Of a stretch of 45,246 bases of DNA, positions 42,270-45,246 are shown piece after piece (positions within the stretch are counted from its first letter, which is position 1; every line of letters begins with the position of its first letter). The notes under the pieces were generated by a model. The model saw nothing but the letters and a program-made list of their open reading frames with translations, ran no database searches and was not told the DNA's origin. A program made the position numbers and the translations under genes. Origin of the DNA: Deltaproteobacteria bacterium (GTDB lineage: Bacteria; Myxococcota_A; UBA796; SXON01); the NCBI GenBank assembly GCA_947484175.1, contig CANKOI010000024.1, positions 1 through 45,246 of the forward strand. Direction: 5' to 3'.

Positions 42270-43543
42270 CCCGGCCACGCGGAGAAGGCTGGGTAGAGCT
42301 CGCTGCTGCCGCGCGCGAAGCACAGCCACAGGGCGGCCTGCACGAGCAGCACCGCCCACGGGGGCAGGCGAGTTCGGGCCAGAACCGGCCCGGCCAGCAC
42401 GCACGCCGCGAGGATGGAGAGGTGGAAGAAGGTCTCGGGCTTGGCGAAGCGCCACATTCCCGGCAGGCTGGCGAAGAGCCCCCACAGGGGGGTGGCGGGG
42501 CCGAGGGCTAGCACCGCGAAGCCCGCGCCCGCGGCCCCGAGGGCGAGCTGGATGCGGGCTGCGCGCCCCTCCTCGCCGGGCCCGCGGAGCGCGGCGGCGG
42601 CGAATGCCACCGCCGCGATCGCCGCGAGGATGACCGGCAGATCGAGTGCGCCGAGGAGCGGGATGCGGTTCCAGTTGGGTCCGAAACCGTCGCCGCCGAG
42701 GGGGGCCAACACGTCGAGCGCGGCGCGTTCGGCGAACGCCGCCGCCGGGGGCAGCTGGGCGTTGCGGAGCGCGGGGAGCTGGGCCGCCACGAAGGGGAGG
42801 ACGCCGACCACGCTGGCGGCAACGGCGAGACGAGCCTGCCGATTGCCCACAAGGAGCGCCACCGCGCCGATCGCCGCGCCCAGCACCCCCCAGTACGCGT
42901 TGTAGAAGAACGCCCAGAAGTAGGCGGCCCCCGCCGCCGTGATCCACGCGCCGCCGCGCTGCTGGGCGCGAACGAGCATCAGCGCGTAGAGCACCAGCGG
43001 CCACAGCCCCGACTTCTCGATGGTGTACCAGTTGATGTCGCGGAGCGCGTGGAGCCCGAGGCCGAGCGGGAAGGCGGCGGCCAGCGCCCAGCGCGGCGGG
43101 GTGCCGGTGGCTTCGACGAGTCGGGCGCCGAGCCACCAGCCCAACACGAGGTTGAGGAGCGCGTGGGCGTTCATCGCCGCGAAGGCGGGCAGCGCGAGGT
43201 CAAGGAGCGCCGTCACCCACAGGTGGCCCATCGACATGCCGATGAGCTGGGTGGCGGGCGCCGAGGGGTCGAAGGCCTGCCAGTGGGCGCCCAGCGCGTA
43301 GAAGTGCAGGGAGCCTGCCTTGTCGACCGTGGGGTAGTGCCCCCACACGGCGCTGCCTACGAGCCCCACCGCCGGCGCGGTCAGCAGCGCCACCCCGCCC
43401 GCCGCCGCCGCGAGCCGCGAGCGGCGGCCTAAAACGAGGAGCGCCACCGCGACGACAACGGTGAGGCTCCATGCCAGCGGCTGGTCACCCCACCCTGCCG
43501 GAAACGACACCTCGTGGGGGCTGGTCGGCGGGCCCGGCGTCAT
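42266..43543 (-). CDS. Polytopic membrane protein, glycosyltransferase-like architecture
   Basis: A 425-residue membrane protein with about ten predicted helices (for example WSLTVVVAVALLVLG, AAAGGVALLTAPAVGLVG, AAFPLGLGLHALRDINWY, VLYALMLVRAQ). A periplasmic loop with HYPTVDKAGSLHFYALGAHW and FKPE-like segments (MWRFAKPETFFHL) recalls the extracytoplasmic loops of integral-membrane glycosyltransferases, but no diagnostic motif is visible. The ATG at 43543 overlaps the stop of the NTPase/TPR gene. Function unknown. Confidence 0.7.
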   Translation of the reverse strand: MTPGPPTSPHEVSFPAGWGDQPLAWSLTVVVAVALLVLGRRSRLAAAAGGVALLTAPAVGLVGSAVWGHYPTVDKAGSLHFYALGAHWQAFDPSAPATQLIGMSMGHLWVTALLDLALPAFAAMNAHALLNLVLGWWLGARLVEATGTPPRWALAAAFPLGLGLHALRDINWYTIEKSGLWPLVLYALMLVRAQQRGGAWITAAGAAYFWAFFYNAYWGVLGAAIGAVALLVGNRQARLAVAASVVGVLPFVAAQLPALRNAQLPPAAAFAERAALDVLAPLGGDGFGPNWNRIPLLGALDLPVILAAIAAVAFAAAALRGPGEEGRAARIQLALGAAGAGFAVLALGPATPLWGLFASLPGMWRFAKPETFFHLSILAACVLAGPVLARTRLPPWAVLLVQAALWLCFARGSSELYPAFSAWPG

Positions 43544-45246
43544 GCGCTGCGGACGCGGAGGACACTGGCGCGCTGATCGCGGAGCAGGCGTGCTCGTTCG
43601 GGCCACTCGGCGGCGTCGGCGAGGGCGGCCGCGTGGTCGAGCGTGCGGATGAGACCGGACCAGTCGCGGGTGCGCACCTGGGCCCGGAGCGCGCTCTCGT
43701 AGCGGGTGAAGGCGTCGGCGTGATGGCCAGCGAGCGCGGCCACGTCGGCGGAGAGTCGTAGCGCTGCGCCCCGGGCCACGGATTCCCCCAGCGACCCGTA
43801 CACGGCGGCGGCACGCTCCACGGCAAGCGCGGCACCCTGGAGGTCGCCGCTGCGCACGAAGGCGTCGGCGCGGCGGCGCCAGAGGTTGGCGTGCAGCAGC
43901 GCGTCGTCGCTGCCTTCGGTTTCGAGGGTGTCGAGCGCTCGGCGGAGGCGGGCGCTCTCGCCGCGAACGAGCGCGAGGTCGGCTTCGGCGAGGCGTAGGT
44001 TCACGCGCTCAAACGGAGTGGGGTTCGACTCGGCGGCCTCCTCGCAGAGGGCGCCGGCGCCGACCCATTCCCCTCGCGAGAGCGCGAGGCTCGCGGCCCC
44101 GCGCAGCGCGGCGGCGAGCCCCGCTTCGTCGCCGAGCAGGCGCGAGGCCTGCCGACCACGCCGCCAGGCGTCGTCGGCACGCTCCACTTCGCCGCGCTCC
44201 GCGAGCCGCTCCGCCACGCGGCGCCACAGCACCGCGCGCCCCGCCGCATCGCCGGCGGCGCCTAAGGCCTCGGCGGCGGCCACGGCGTTCGTCCAGGCGC
44301 TTTCGAGGTCGCCAATGTTGAAGTCCAGCTCCACGCGCGCCTGGTGCAGGAGCGCGCGACCGGCGAACCCTTCCCCGCTGCCGGCCGCGTTGAGCCGGGC
44401 GCCGGCCGCCTCGGGCTGGCCCGCGACCACCAGCAGCCGGGCCTCGGCCGCGGCGAATAGCTCCGCGGGGCTGTCGCTGGCGGCCTGCACCGAAAGCTCC
44501 GCCAGCGAACGCAACAGGAGTACATCGCGCAGATCCGGCGTGGCAGTGACATGCCCCCCCCGCACCACGTCGACCAACGGCTGCAGGGCCCGAACGATCC
44601 GGTCCACGTCGCAAGCGGAGGGCTCCACGGGGGGGAGGAGAGCTGCCAAGCCCCGACGCAGGAGCAGGCGGTCGCGCAGGTCGGGGACGAGGGCGGCGGC
44701 GGGGATGGCATCGACGGAGCCGGCCGGGAGGCCGGATTCGAAGTGGGCGAGGAGGCTGGCGTGGCTGGGCAGCGCCGCGAGGACCTCGGCCCCCGAGGCG
44801 AGGCCCATCGCGGCGGCGAGACGGGCGAGGAGCATCGTGCCTGGCTCGGCGCCGTCGAGCTCAACCACCTCCACCCGCCGCGGCAGCAGGGGCAGTTCCC
44901 CCACCAGCAGCGCTCGTCCATTCGGGACCGCCGCGACGAAGCGTTCCACCAACCCCACCAGCTCGGGAGCGAGCAGGTCATCGACGATCACCAAGGCGCC
45001 ATCGTGGTCGCGGAGGCAGGCGAGACAGGCCGCTTCGTCGCCCGCCGGAATGGCGCCGAGGGCCTCGCCGAAGGCCCGGAGGGCGTCGTCTTCGCCGAGG
45101 CAGCCGCGGAGGCTCACCGCCAGGATGGGGCGGCCGCTTGCTTGGGCTACGGCCCCCGCGAGGGAGGTTTTTCCTACCCCGGGCGCGCCGTGAAGCCCCA
45201 CGAGCGCGTGGCTGTCGAGGAGCTGCCGCACCACGTGGATCGCCAA
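43540..45246 (-). CDS. P-loop NTPase with TPR-like repeats (STAND-like), N-terminus outside window
   Basis: The frame is open to the right edge, so the start and probably an N-terminal domain are missing; 568 residues are visible. An NTPase module opens with GLHGAPGVGKTSLAGAVAQ (Walker A) and ALVIVDDLLAPELVG (Walker B), followed by a small helical domain. From about residue 250 the protein is all-helical with Ala-rich TPR-like repeats (AELFAAAEARLLVVAGQPEA; AFVRSGDLQGAALAVERAAA). This is the general layout of STAND signalling proteins, which often carry a sensor or kinase domain at the N-terminus. It is coupled to the downstream membrane-protein gene by overlapping ATGA. Confidence 0.75.
   Translation of the reverse strand: MAIHVVRQLLDSHALVGLHGAPGVGKTSLAGAVAQASGRPILAVSLRGCLGEDDALRAFGEALGAIPAGDEAACLACLRDHDGALVIVDDLLAPELVGLVERFVAAVPNGRALLVGELPLLPRRVEVVELDGAEPGTMLLARLAAAMGLASGAEVLAALPSHASLLAHFESGLPAGSVDAIPAAALVPDLRDRLLLRRGLAALLPPVEPSACDVDRIVRALQPLVDVVRGGHVTATPDLRDVLLLRSLAELSVQAASDSPAELFAAAEARLLVVAGQPEAAGARLNAAGSGEGFAGRALLHQARVELDFNIGDLESAWTNAVAAAEALGAAGDAAGRAVLWRRVAERLAERGEVERADDAWRRGRQASRLLGDEAGLAAALRGAASLALSRGEWVGAGALCEEAAESNPTPFERVNLRLAEADLALVRGESARLRRALDTLETEGSDDALLHANLWRRRADAFVRSGDLQGAALAVERAAAVYGSLGESVARGAALRLSADVAALAGHHADAFTRYESALRAQVRTRDWSGLIRTLDHAAALADAAEWPERARLLRDQRASVLRVRSA

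Overview
This window looks like chromosomal DNA from a GC-rich, Gram-negative bacterium of the Myxococcota/deltaproteobacterial type. The evidence is indirect. There are many small lipoproteins, a MopE-like Asp-rich repeat protein, and two exported proteins ending in a Cys/Gly-rich stretch, a membrane helix and an Arg tail (MYXO-CTERM-like). There is also a DUF2330 protein, an outer-membrane barrel, a GT9 heptosyltransferase-type enzyme and frequent GTG starts. Genes are tightly packed. No gap without a gene exceeds about 230 bases. I see no insertion sequence, prophage module, CRISPR array or rRNA.

Layout. 1-4442 (minus): a PP2C phosphatase with unusual N-terminal domains, a homocysteine S-methyltransferase/methylenetetrahydrofolate reductase fusion, a YjbR/MmcQ protein and a partial MopE-like protein, in one likely operon. 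4508-9516: an HD phosphohydrolase, a short NAD-glutamate dehydrogenase and a lipoprotein. 9577-12079: a PmbA/TldE homologue, an orphan phage-tail-tube-like protein with its own strong ribosome site and intrinsic terminator, and a SlyD-like prolyl isomerase. 12089-14670 (minus): Bcp peroxiredoxin, alpha/beta hydrolase, lipoprotein. 14701-16767: a protein with two apparent Hfq/Sm-like domains, an RdgC-like protein, an unknown partner and tRNA-Arg(CCG). 16843-20688: MBL hydrolase, small membrane protein, mannose-6-phosphate isomerase and a sorted surface protein. 20713-24204 (minus): MeaB, an enoyl-CoA hydratase broken by one in-frame stop, a lipoprotein, and a copper monooxygenase-like lipoprotein with a haem-binding motif. 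24275-30048: a lipoprotein, an 857-residue coiled-coil/outer-membrane-barrel protein, purE, purK and an RlmM-like methyltransferase. 30070-34237: an Ig-like repeat lipoprotein, acyl-CoA dehydrogenase, a B12-binding domain protein and an Hda-like P-loop protein. 34315-40774: a sulfatase-superfamily lipoprotein with Thr at the nucleophile position, a radical-SAM-like protein without its iron-sulfur cysteines, a GT9 enzyme and a DUF2330 protein. 40793-45246 (minus): a degenerate MBL protein, an RluA-type pseudouridine synthase, a polytopic membrane protein and a partial NTPase/TPR protein.

Metabolic threads. MeaB and the B12-binding domain protein, with the acyl-CoA dehydrogenase, point to cobalamin-dependent acyl-CoA (methylmalonyl-CoA) metabolism, although the mutase catalytic subunit is not here. 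PurE and PurK form a purine pair. The methionine/folate fusion supplies methyl groups.

Most interesting: the tandem Sm-like protein coupled to RdgC; the orphan tail-tube protein; very short, mostly uncharged signal peptides shared by many exported proteins; and several enzymes that keep a fold but have lost or changed key residues. All assignments come from reading the sequence by eye; no searches were run.
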